Below, in pieces: positions 29,703 through 37,647 of a DNA stretch of 64,000 nucleotides. The position numbers and the translations under genes were made by a program. The stretch lies in contig NZ_CP071955.1 of the NCBI RefSeq assembly GCF_017603965.1, forward strand, positions 1,860,001-1,924,000, given 5' to 3'. Source of the stretch: Xanthomonas fragariae (GTDB lineage Bacteria > Pseudomonadota > Gammaproteobacteria > Xanthomonadales > Xanthomonadaceae). Position 1 is the stretch's first letter, and the number at the start of each line of letters is the position of its first letter. The notes under the pieces were generated by a model. It ran no database searches and had not been told where the DNA came from. It was given only the letters and a program-made list of their open reading frames with translations.

Positions 29703-30501
29703 TATCGCGTTAATGGTGGCCATGGCAATTGCGCTGGGCGCGGTCGGTTGCGGTGGCCGCAATGCCAAGGCCGGGTTGGCCAAGACCGTGGAAGAAGTCG
29801 CTCCGGTGTATTCGTTCCGCGACAACAAGGCGACCAAGAGCCGCCTGGCTGTGCAGGAAAAGCTTGGGTTGGCCGGCAATCGACTGCAGACCGGCGATTA
29901 TGCCGGTGCCGAAGAGCAGGTCCGTGCAGCATTGAAGAAGGACGCGCAGTCGGTGGATGCCATCGGTATGCTGGCGTTGATCCAAGGAGCCAAGGGCGAT
30001 GTGACTGGTTCTGGCGCCTCCTACCGCCGGGCTGCCGAACTCGCGCCGCAGCGCGGCGATGTATTGAACAACTACGGTGCATGGCTGTGTGCGAATGGGT
30101 CGCCTGCCGAATCGTTGATCTGGTTCGATCGCGCGTTGACCGACAGAACCTACGCATCTCCTGCTTCTGCACTAGGCAACGCGGGCGGTTGCGCACTTGA
30201 GGCTGGTCAGCCCGAGCGTGCAGTCAGCGATCTGCGCAAAGCGCTCGATCTGGATCCGAATAACCCGTACGCGCTTGAGTCGATGGCACGGTTGGAAGCA
30301 GGGCGTCGCAATTATTTCGAAGCCCGCGCTTTTATCGAAAGACGTTTGGCGGCTGCACCGGCAACAGCTTCCGTGTTACAACTCGCCATTCAGATTGAGC
30401 GAGGGCTAGGCGACAAGGTAGCCGCCGGCCGTTACCAACAGCGGTTGGTCAAGGAATTCCCTGACGCAGCGACCGCTACTCCCGGGGCCAATGCATTGTG
30501 A
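29689..30501 (+). CDS. pilF: Type IV pilus biogenesis/stability lipoprotein PilF (PilW)
   Basis: 270 residues from ATG 29689 ([20 protein letters not shown]), a lipoprotein signal peptide with the cysteine in GAVGCGG. The rest is about six tetratricopeptide repeats (for example [20 protein letters not shown] and [20 protein letters not shown]). PilF is the pilotin that brings the secretin PilQ to the outer membrane. Position between rlmN and rodZ is the canonical one. The frame extends upstream to 29581 inside rlmN, but only this start yields the signal peptide. Confidence 0.92.
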   Translation: MRQRDIALMVAMAIALGAVGCGGRNAKAGLAKTVEEVAPVYSFRDNKATKSRLAVQEKLGLAGNRLQTGDYAGAEEQVRAALKKDAQSVDAIGMLALIQGAKGDVTGSGASYRRAAELAPQRGDVLNNYGAWLCANGSPAESLIWFDRALTDRTYASPASALGNAGGCALEAGQPERAVSDLRKALDLDPNNPYALESMARLEAGRRNYFEARAFIERRLAAAPATASVLQLAIQIERGLGDKVAAGRYQQRLVKEFPDAATATPGANAL

Positions 30502-31361
30502 TCAGTGATTCCAATTCGAACCTTTTCGAGCAGGAAAAGGGCTGCGGACAGCATTTGCGCGAAGCGCGCCAAGCAGCAGGTCTGAGCGTGGACGATGTCG
30601 CCGGCAAGCTGCGTATGCCGGCGCATGTGGTGCGCTCATTGGAGCAGGAAGAATGGCAGCGCCTCGGTGCGCCGGTCTTCGTGCGAGGTCAGTTAAGCAG
30701 TTATGCGCGCTTGCTGCAGGTCGACCTGGAGTCGCTGCTGCAGCAGGCAAACATCGCACCGATCGAACCGGTCAAGCTGGTCAGCCACACTCACACCCCG
30801 CGTGCGCGTCGCATTCTCGAAAGCACCACGCGCAAGGCGATGTACGTCGTCATAACCGGCGTGTTCGCGGTGCCGGTCTGGTACGCGACCCGCTCGCATC
30901 TGGATGGCAAAGCGGCGCCGACTATGGTGTCGCTGGACAGCATGCCGGAGTCCGCAAGGGCTGGCAGGCCGGGCAATGCTGCAGCTCAACCGGCCAGCGC
31001 GCCGCGCGAGCAGCCGGCGCCATATATCGCGTCGATGACGCCAGTGCCGCGCGCCACTGCTGAGGCCGAGGCTACTGCGGTTAGTACTACAAGTGGCGGC
31101 AGTTTGTCGTTGAGTTTCAGCGGCGACAGTTGGGTGCAGATTCTGGCACCGGATGGCAGCGCAGTCGAAAAAGCACTCGTGCGTGCCGGGGAACGTCGCA
31201 GCTATTCGCCGGGTCAGGTAGGCCGCGTCGTGCTGGGCAATGCGTCGGCGGTACAGGTTCAGCAAGGCGGCAGTATCGTCGATGTGAAACCGTTCCAGCG
31301 CGCTAACGTGGCGCGTTTTGCGGTATCCTCCGACGGCTCCGTAGTACCTGCTTCTGAGTGA
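30498..31361 (+). CDS. rodZ: Cytoskeletal/cell-shape protein RodZ
   Basis: 287 residues with a cytoplasmic N-terminal Xre-like HTH_25 domain (HLREARQAAGLSVDDVAGKL, then RMPAHVVRSLEQ; residues 20-85). A single transmembrane segment lies near residues 115-132 (KAMYVVITGVFAVPVWYAT). A linker rich in Ala, Pro and Thr follows, then a periplasmic DUF4115 domain (GGSLSLSFSGDSWVQILAPD onward). RodZ links MreB filaments to the elongasome. The start is GTG at 30498, overlapping the pilF stop (GTGA). No frameshift or loss is seen. Confidence 0.9.
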   Translation: MISDSNSNLFEQEKGCGQHLREARQAAGLSVDDVAGKLRMPAHVVRSLEQEEWQRLGAPVFVRGQLSSYARLLQVDLESLLQQANIAPIEPVKLVSHTHTPRARRILESTTRKAMYVVITGVFAVPVWYATRSHLDGKAAPTMVSLDSMPESARAGRPGNAAAQPASAPREQPAPYIASMTPVPRATAEAEATAVSTTSGGSLSLSFSGDSWVQILAPDGSAVEKALVRAGERRSYSPGQVGRVVLGNASAVQVQQGGSIVDVKPFQRANVARFAVSSDGSVVPASE

Positions 31362-31431
31362 AGCGGACTGCGGTTTTTCATTTTTCCCTATAGATGTTCC
31401 GCGCCTCCTGGATGACGGAGCGAGAGTAAGC

Positions 31432-32070
31432 ATGGCGATCGACGATCTGCTGGACGAACACGAACAAGGCGAACGCGTTCGTTCCTGGTTGAGAAAAAAT
31501 GGCGCGGGCCTGGTAGGCGGCGTCGTGATTGGCCTGGCCCTGATTCTAGGCTGGCAGTGGTGGCAGAAGCTCACCAACACCGAATTGGTCGAAGCCAACG
31601 CCCGTTACGAGGCGGTGGTGAAATCCATCCAGGGCAAGGACCTGGACAAGGCAGCCGAGGACATCGTGGTGCTCGATAACGGCAAGGGCGGTATTTACGC
31701 CGAGCTGGCCGCGCTGCGTTTGGCCAAGGCCCAGTTGGACGCCGGCAAGAATGCCGAAGCAATCAAGACCCTGCGTGAGGTACATGCAGAAGGGGAGCTC
31801 AAGCAGATCGTGCGGCAGCGCCTTGCGCGCGTGCTGACCGAGAGCGGCAAGCCGGATGAGGCGATCAAGCTGCTGGCCGATGCGCAGGACCACACCAGCC
31901 TGGAGATCCGGGCCGATGCGCTGGTCGTGCAGGGCAAGCCGGATGAAGCGCGTGCGCTTTACACCAAGGCCCTGACCACGGTGGATGTGGCTTCGCCGCA
32001 GCGCCGTTTGCTGGAAACCAAGTTGATGGATGTGGGCGGCAAAGTGCCCGATCCGGCGGAGCAGATTTGA
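31432..32070 (+). CDS. yfgM: YfgM-type tetratricopeptide protein
   Basis: A 212-residue protein with a cytoplasmic N-terminus (MAIDDLLDEHEQGERVRSWL), one transmembrane segment (LVGGVVIGLALILGWQWW, about residues 26-44) and a periplasmic TPR region. YfgM is known in E. coli to interact with the Sec translocon and the chaperone PpiD. It is encoded next to bamB, as here, and its TGA overlaps the bamB ATG by one base. Part of the pilF-rodZ-yfgM-bamB-der run. Confidence 0.9.
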   Translation: MAIDDLLDEHEQGERVRSWLRKNGAGLVGGVVIGLALILGWQWWQKLTNTELVEANARYEAVVKSIQGKDLDKAAEDIVVLDNGKGGIYAELAALRLAKAQLDAGKNAEAIKTLREVHAEGELKQIVRQRLARVLTESGKPDEAIKLLADAQDHTSLEIRADALVVQGKPDEARALYTKALTTVDVASPQRRLLETKLMDVGGKVPDPAEQI

Positions 32071-33287
32071 TGAAGCGGGTTGACATGTATAAGCGCGTTG
32101 CATTGATTGCCCTGATGGGCATGTCGTTGGCTGGCTGCAGCACTGTCAAGGGCTGGTTTGCTGGTAAAGATGCTGCTGCCAAGAAGGCGCAGGAACCTGC
32201 CGAACTGGTCGAGTTCGAGCCGTCCGTCAAAGTGGACAAAATCTGGTCCACCGGCATCGGTAAGGGCGAAGGACACATCGGTGTGCGTCAGCGTCCGGCG
32301 GTGGCTGACGGCAAGGTATACGCCTCGGCGATTACTGGTGGCGTGCAGGCGCTGGACCTGCAGACCGGCAAGCGCGTGTGGGAATACAAACCCAAGAAGG
32401 AAGAGCGCAACGATCACAAGTTCAAGCAGCGCTTGTCCGGTGGACCCGGCGTTGGCGAAAGTCTGGTAGTGATCGGTACGCTGTCTGGCGATGTGATTGC
32501 GTTGAACCAGGCCGACGGTACCGAAAAATGGCGCGCCAAGGTGCCCAACGAAGTGATCGCCGCGCCAGCCATCGCGCAGAATCTGGTGCTGGTGCGTAGC
32601 AACGATGGCCGCGTGACTGCATTCGATTCGGCAACCGGCGAGCGCCGCTGGTTCCATGCCGAAGAAGGTCCGACCTTGTCGGTGCGCGGCAACGCACCGA
32701 TCGTGACTGGCCCGGGCGTGGTGTTTGTCGGCAACGACAGCGGCACCTTGAGCGCGCTGGCACTGCAGGATGGTCGCCCCTTGTGGGAGCAGGCCATCGG
32801 GGTGCCGGAAGGCCGCACCGAGCTGGAGCGGATGTCCGACGTGGACGGTGCATCGGTACTGGACGGCACCACGCTGTATGCGACCAGCTTCAAGAACGAA
32901 ACCCTGGCACTGGAAGGCCCGAGCGGCCGGCCGCTGTGGACGCGCGATCACGGCGGCGCTGGTGGTGTTGGCGTGTCGTCCAGCGTGGTGGTGGTCTCGG
33001 ACAACGCCGGTTCGGTTTGGGGCTTGGACAAGAGCAGCGGTGCGGCGATGTGGTCGCAGGCTGCCTTGGCTCGCCGCTCGCTCACTGGTGTCGCCATTCA
33101 GGGCGATTACGCCGTGGTTGGCGATTACAAGGGCTATCTGCACTGGCTGAAACTCAGCGACGGTGCATTGGCCGCGCGCGCGCGCGCCGGACGCGACACG
33201 CTGCTGGCGCAGCCGGTGGTCGTGGATGGCATTCTGCTGGTACAAAACACCGATGGCGATCTGACCGCCTTCCGGTTGGCACAATAA
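32070..33287 (+). CDS. bamB: Outer-membrane protein assembly factor BamB
   Basis: About 405 residues. The lipoprotein signal [18 protein letters not shown] has its acylated cysteine in SLAGC. The rest is a PQQ-like beta-propeller with recurring units such as [49 protein letters not shown] and [17 protein letters not shown]. BamB is a periplasm-facing lipoprotein of the BAM complex that inserts beta-barrels; it would serve the autotransporters and TonB receptor of this window. Start taken at ATG 32070; a TTG at 32067 and the ATG at 32085 are alternatives. Confidence 0.94.
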   Translation: MKRVDMYKRVALIALMGMSLAGCSTVKGWFAGKDAAAKKAQEPAELVEFEPSVKVDKIWSTGIGKGEGHIGVRQRPAVADGKVYASAITGGVQALDLQTGKRVWEYKPKKEERNDHKFKQRLSGGPGVGESLVVIGTLSGDVIALNQADGTEKWRAKVPNEVIAAPAIAQNLVLVRSNDGRVTAFDSATGERRWFHAEEGPTLSVRGNAPIVTGPGVVFVGNDSGTLSALALQDGRPLWEQAIGVPEGRTELERMSDVDGASVLDGTTLYATSFKNETLALEGPSGRPLWTRDHGGAGGVGVSSSVVVVSDNAGSVWGLDKSSGAAMWSQAALARRSLTGVAIQGDYAVVGDYKGYLHWLKLSDGALAARARAGRDTLLAQPVVVDGILLVQNTDGDLTAFRLAQ

Positions 33288-33297
33288 GGACTTCGTA

Positions 33298-34695
33298 ATG
33301 CTGCCCCTGGTCGCCCTGGTTGGACGGCCCAATGTCGGCAAGTCCACCATTTTTAACGCGCTGACGCGTACCCGTGACGCGCTGGTCCACGACCAGCCTG
33401 GGGTTACCCGCGACCGCAATTACGGGGTCTGCCGTCTCGACGGGGAGCGCCCCTTCATTGTCGTCGACACCGGCGGTATCGCCGGCGACGAGGAAGGCCT
33501 TGCCGGCGCCACCGCACGTCAGGCACGTGCTGCCGCTGGCGAAGCCGATCTGGTGCTGTTCGTGGTCGATGGCCGCGAAGGCGCGTCCTCACTCGATGAC
33601 GAGATCCTGGCCTGGCTGCGTAAGCTGGCACGGCCGACCGTGCTGGTCGTCAACAAAATCGACGGCACCGACGAAGAAACCGTGCGCTCGGAATTCGCAC
33701 GTTACGGCTTCTCCGATGTGGTGGCGTTGTCTGCCGCGCATCGGCAGGGTATTGACGAATTGCTCGAAGAAGTCGGTGCACGTCTGCCTGAGGAAGGTGC
33801 TGGCGAGTTGCTCGATACCGATCCGGCGCGTGTGCGCATCGCCTTTGTTGGCCGTCCAAATGTGGGCAAGTCGACCCTGGTCAACCGTCTGCTCGGCGAA
33901 GAACGCATGATCGCCTCCGAAGTGCCGGGCACCACGCGCGACTCGATCGCCGTGGACATGGATCGCGATGGTCGCCAATACCGACTGATCGACACGGCGG
34001 GTCTGCGCCGTCGGGGCAAGGTCGAAGAGGCGGTGGAGAAGTTCAGCGCGTTCAAGACCCTGCAGGCAATCGAGCAATGCCAGGTTGCGGTGTTGATGCT
34101 CGATGCGGGCGAAGGCGTGACCGACCAGGATGCAACCATTCTTGGCGCGATTCTGGACGCTGGTCGTGCCTTGGTCGTGGCGATCAACAAGTGGGACGGG
34201 CAGACCGACTACCAGCGTGCGCAGGCCGAAGATCTGCTGTCGCGCAAGCTGGGTTTTGTCAGCTGGGCCGAGGCGGTGCGGATTTCTGCGCTGCATGGCT
34301 CGGGCATGCGCGAGTTGTTCCAGGCGATCCATCGTGCACACGCATCGGCCACGCATGAATTCAGCACCAGTGAAGTCAATCAGGCACTGGAAATCGCCTA
34401 CGAGACCAATCCGCCGCCGAGCATCCGTGGACATGTTTCCAAGCTGCGCTACGTTCATCCGGGCGGCGCCAATCCGCCGACTTTCATCGTGCATGGCACG
34501 CGGTTGAAGGTGTTGCCGGAGTCGTACAAGCGCTACCTGGAAAACTTCTTCCGCAAGCGCTTCAAGCTGGTTGGTACGCCCGTGCGTTTTATCTTCCGCG
34601 AAGGTGCCAATCCCTACGAAGGCAAGAGGAACACGCTCTCCGACCGGCAGGTCGCGCGCAAGCGGCGCTTGATGCGGCACGTCAAGGGCAAGTAA
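33298..34695 (+). CDS. der: Ribosome-biogenesis GTPase Der (EngA)
   Basis: 465 residues with two tandem GTPase domains and a C-terminal KH-like domain. The P-loops are [16 protein letters not shown] and [18 protein letters not shown]; the G4 motifs are NKIDG and NKWDG; G3 is DTGGI and DTAGL. Der acts in 50S subunit maturation and is essential in most bacteria. The start [14 protein letters not shown] is ten bases after bamB with an AAGGA site. The C-terminus ([16 protein letters not shown]) is basic, as usual. Confidence 0.97.
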   Translation: MLPLVALVGRPNVGKSTIFNALTRTRDALVHDQPGVTRDRNYGVCRLDGERPFIVVDTGGIAGDEEGLAGATARQARAAAGEADLVLFVVDGREGASSLDDEILAWLRKLARPTVLVVNKIDGTDEETVRSEFARYGFSDVVALSAAHRQGIDELLEEVGARLPEEGAGELLDTDPARVRIAFVGRPNVGKSTLVNRLLGEERMIASEVPGTTRDSIAVDMDRDGRQYRLIDTAGLRRRGKVEEAVEKFSAFKTLQAIEQCQVAVLMLDAGEGVTDQDATILGAILDAGRALVVAINKWDGQTDYQRAQAEDLLSRKLGFVSWAEAVRISALHGSGMRELFQAIHRAHASATHEFSTSEVNQALEIAYETNPPPSIRGHVSKLRYVHPGGANPPTFIVHGTRLKVLPESYKRYLENFFRKRFKLVGTPVRFIFREGANPYEGKRNTLSDRQVARKRRLMRHVKGK

Positions 34696-34859
34696 GCGTG
34701 CCCCCGGGAGCCCTGGCAATCAGTTGTCAGGTGTTGGTGGGGGAGGCGCGTAGGGATCGGATGTGCGCGTCGGGCAGGTCGCTGCCCGCAAGGGCCGCGC
34801 GGTTGTTGCGTTTTGGCGATCACTCTTGGCTGTCGTGGCGCGCTGGTATCCTGCGCGCC

Positions 34860-36080
34860 ATGACTGACTATCCCTCACGCATTCCCTATGCACAGGCGCT
34901 GCAGATTCTGCAGGCCGTCGCGGCCAATCGCCGTCCGCCCGATGAAAACATCGCTGCCTCGCTTGCCGATGGGCGGATTTGCGCCGCCGATCTGATTGCT
35001 CCACTCGCGCTGCCGCCGTTCGCCAATAGCGCGATGGATGGCTTTGCTTTGCGACATGCCGATGTTGCTGGCGGCGATGCGTCGTTGCAATTGGTCGGCG
35101 AACAATTTGCTGGTGATCGCTGGACCGGCGCGCTGAGTGCTGGGCAGTGCCTGCGCATTACCACCGGTGCGCCGCTGCCGGATGGCGCCGACACCGTGAT
35201 CCCCAAAGAAGACGCCGACGAGCGCGATGGTGCGGTGCGCTGTCGCACCATGCCTGCGTCGGGGGCCGCAGTGCGGCTTGCCGGTAGCGATGTGCGTGCT
35301 GGCGATCTGGTGATCCAGAGCGGGCAGGTGCTGACCCCCGCCCGCATCGGCCTGGCCGCTGCGCTTGGTGTATCGCGGCTGGCGGTAGCACCGCGGCCGA
35401 CCATTGCGGTCCTGGCTACCGGCGATGAGTTGGTCGAGCCGGGCATGCCGCTCGGTCCCGGGCAAATTTACAACAGCAACCGCAACATGTTGATGGCGCA
35501 GCTGCGGGCATTGGGCTACGCGCCGACGGCGTGGCCGACCTTGCCCGACGATCCGCAGCGCATCCGCACTATGCTGGAAGATGCGGCAGCGGCGTTCGAT
35601 GTGGTGATCACCTGCGGCGGTGTGTCGGCGGGCGAAAAGGATTATCTGCCGCAGTTGATCGGCGAACTGGGCCGTATCCATTTCTGGCGCGTGCGCATGC
35701 GCCCGGGGATGCCGGCGTTGCTAGGTCAGATCGGCCGCTGTCTGGTGTTGAGTCTTCCGGGCAACCCGGTGTCGGTACTGGCGACCTTGATCGCTTACGG
35801 CGTGCCGTTGCTGGATAGCTTGCAGGGACGTAGCGAGCCGCGTCCGGTATGGCATGCAGCCTTGGCAAGCCCGTGGGAAAAGCGCCACGAGCGCCTGGAG
35901 TTTCTGCGTGGGCGATTGGAGTGCGGCGAAGACGGACGTCTGACGGCGCTGCCGCATCGTGGCGATGCCTCGCATCTGCTCCGTGGCGCGGCAGATAGCA
36001 ATGCCTTGATCGTGTTGCCGGAGCAGGCGCGACGGTTTGAGGCGGGCGAGATCGTACGGGTGATTCCTTACGCGCTTTGA
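34860..36080 (+). CDS. moeA: Molybdopterin molybdenumtransferase MoeA (first copy)
   Basis: 406 residues. MoeA inserts molybdate into adenylated molybdopterin to give the active cofactor. Motifs are ALPPFANSAMDGFALRHADV, ITTGAPLPDGADTVIPKEDA, VLATGDELVEPG, QIYNSNRNMLMAQLRALGY, ITCGGVSAGEKDYLPQLI and LPGNPVSVLATLIAY. The start MTDYPSRIPYAQ at 34860 gives the normal length; the frame's upstream extension to 34698 is not conserved. moeB lies convergently 171 bases downstream. A second, divergent moeA is at 41856. Confidence 0.94.
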   Translation: MTDYPSRIPYAQALQILQAVAANRRPPDENIAASLADGRICAADLIAPLALPPFANSAMDGFALRHADVAGGDASLQLVGEQFAGDRWTGALSAGQCLRITTGAPLPDGADTVIPKEDADERDGAVRCRTMPASGAAVRLAGSDVRAGDLVIQSGQVLTPARIGLAAALGVSRLAVAPRPTIAVLATGDELVEPGMPLGPGQIYNSNRNMLMAQLRALGYAPTAWPTLPDDPQRIRTMLEDAAAAFDVVITCGGVSAGEKDYLPQLIGELGRIHFWRVRMRPGMPALLGQIGRCLVLSLPGNPVSVLATLIAYGVPLLDSLQGRSEPRPVWHAALASPWEKRHERLEFLRGRLECGEDGRLTALPHRGDASHLLRGAADSNALIVLPEQARRFEAGEIVRVIPYAL

Positions 36081-36251
36081 TCGCTCAACGAATCACGTGG
36101 CCACCGACGCGTAGCGAATAGACCTCAGGTGTGTTTGCAGCAAGTGTGTGTGGCAGCAAGTCGGAGTACAGCGGTCGAACGGTGTGCCACACAACGGGGG
36201 CCCGGTCAGGCCGGGCTGGTTGACGCTGCGCAGTCGATTTGAGCACCGCCC

Positions 36252-37394
36252 TCAGCCGGTTGCGCTGCCGCACAACGCGGCGTAGTCGGCATACCCGGGG
36301 AATGCGACGCCGGGCGCGCACACCGGGCACTGCGGATCGGGCGGCAGGCGGATTTCGCGAAAGCGCATGGCCAGCGCATCGAAGCTGAGCAAGCGTCCGG
36401 CCAGGCTGTCGCCGATGCCAAGCAGCAATTTCAACGCCTCCGTGGCCTGCAACAGCCCGATCACGCCGGGCAACACGCCGAGTACGCCGGCCTCGGCACA
36501 GCTGGGTGCGAACTCCGGCGGTGGCGGCTCGGGGAACAGGCAGCGATAGCAGGGCGCACGGCCGCGGTTGCGGCCGGCATCGAACACGCTCAACTGGCCT
36601 TCGAACTGTTGTACCGCGCCGTACACCAGCGGCTTACCGAGTTTGACGCAGGCATCGTTGAGCAGATAGCGCGCAGGAAAGTTGTCAGCGCCATCGACCA
36701 CCACATCCACGTCCTGTAGCAGTGCTTCGATATTGCTGGCATTGACGCGCGCCTGCACTGCATCGATCTGCACACGTGGATTGAGCGCGGCGATGCGCTG
36801 CTCAGCCGATTTGACCTTGGCGCTACCGACACTGTCTTCGGTGTGCAGAATCTGGCGCTGCAGGTTGCTGCGATCCACCACATCGTCGTCGGCGAGACGC
36901 AAGTGACCGACGCCTGCCGCAGCGAGATAGAACGCCGCTGGCGAGCCCAGTCCACCAGCGCCGATCAGTAGCACGCGCGAACGCGCCAGGCGCTGCTGTC
37001 CTTCGAGACCGACCTGCGGCAAGTGCAGATGGCGCGAGTAGCGCTCGAGAAAATCCTGTTCGTCCGGTAGCAGCGCCGGGCGCACCAACGGTAGGCCGTT
37101 AGTCGACCACGCGCTGGTGCCACCAACCACCGACGAGACGTGCGCATATCCCTGGGCACGCAAAACCTCGGCCGTGTGCGCGGAGCGCTTGCCGCTCTGG
37201 CAGATCAACACGATCTCGCGCGTTTGCTCGGGCAGATGCTGTGCGGGCGCAGTTTCCAACGCGTTTTGCGTAATCGCTAACGCGCCTTCGGCCTGGCCGC
37301 CGGCACGCTCGTGCAGTTGCCGGATATCGATCAGCAAGGCGCCCTGCAGAGCAAGGGCGCGGGCGTCGGTGGGGGAGATGTGTTGGCTGCTCAT
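36252..37394 (-). CDS. moeB: Molybdopterin-synthase adenylyltransferase MoeB with N-terminal rhodanese
   Basis: 380 residues in two parts. Residues 1-100 form a rhodanese domain with the active cysteine in IVLICQSGKRSAHTAEVL. Residues about 115-360 form a ThiF/MoeB adenylation domain: RVLLIGAGGLGSPAAFYLAA, LADDDVVDRSNLQRQILHTE, DGADNFPARYLLNDAC. The zinc-binding pairs are CYRC and CPVC. E. coli MoeB lacks the rhodanese; this fusion suggests the protein adenylates and may also feed sulfur to MoaD- or ThiS-like carriers. The rhodanese is N-terminal, the reverse of eukaryotic MOCS3. Start MSSQHISPTDAR at 37394. Confidence 0.9.
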   Translation of the reverse strand: MSSQHISPTDARALALQGALLIDIRQLHERAGGQAEGALAITQNALETAPAQHLPEQTREIVLICQSGKRSAHTAEVLRAQGYAHVSSVVGGTSAWSTNGLPLVRPALLPDEQDFLERYSRHLHLPQVGLEGQQRLARSRVLLIGAGGLGSPAAFYLAAAGVGHLRLADDDVVDRSNLQRQILHTEDSVGSAKVKSAEQRIAALNPRVQIDAVQARVNASNIEALLQDVDVVVDGADNFPARYLLNDACVKLGKPLVYGAVQQFEGQLSVFDAGRNRGRAPCYRCLFPEPPPPEFAPSCAEAGVLGVLPGVIGLLQATEALKLLLGIGDSLAGRLLSFDALAMRFREIRLPPDPQCPVCAPGVAFPGYADYAALCGSATG

Positions 37395-37647
37395 GCAGCT
37401 ATTGTCGCGCAAACGCTAGAGCGCTTCGATGTGCAGTGTCCTTGTGGCAGCCGGGCGAAACGGTCGGCCGATGAAAGACGCGTCACGGTCGCGGCAATGT
37501 CGCGTTTGCGATCACGCCGTATTGCGAGCGGCACCGCTGTAATTCGGCGTCGTCACACACGGCACCGCGGCTGGTTCGGCCCGGTTTGCCGTCTTGCGCA
37601 GCGCGCCCAGCCGCGCGTTATCGCAGCGACCGACTCAGGAGAAACAC

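Noticed and set aside
31959..33419. 486-codon minus-strand frame opposite bamB
   Set aside because: Antisense shadow; bamB has a lipobox and propeller repeats.
37395..37647. Cobalamin riboswitch upstream of the TonB-dependent receptor
   Set aside because: I looked for a B12 box and the conserved core and found none in the 253-base gap.
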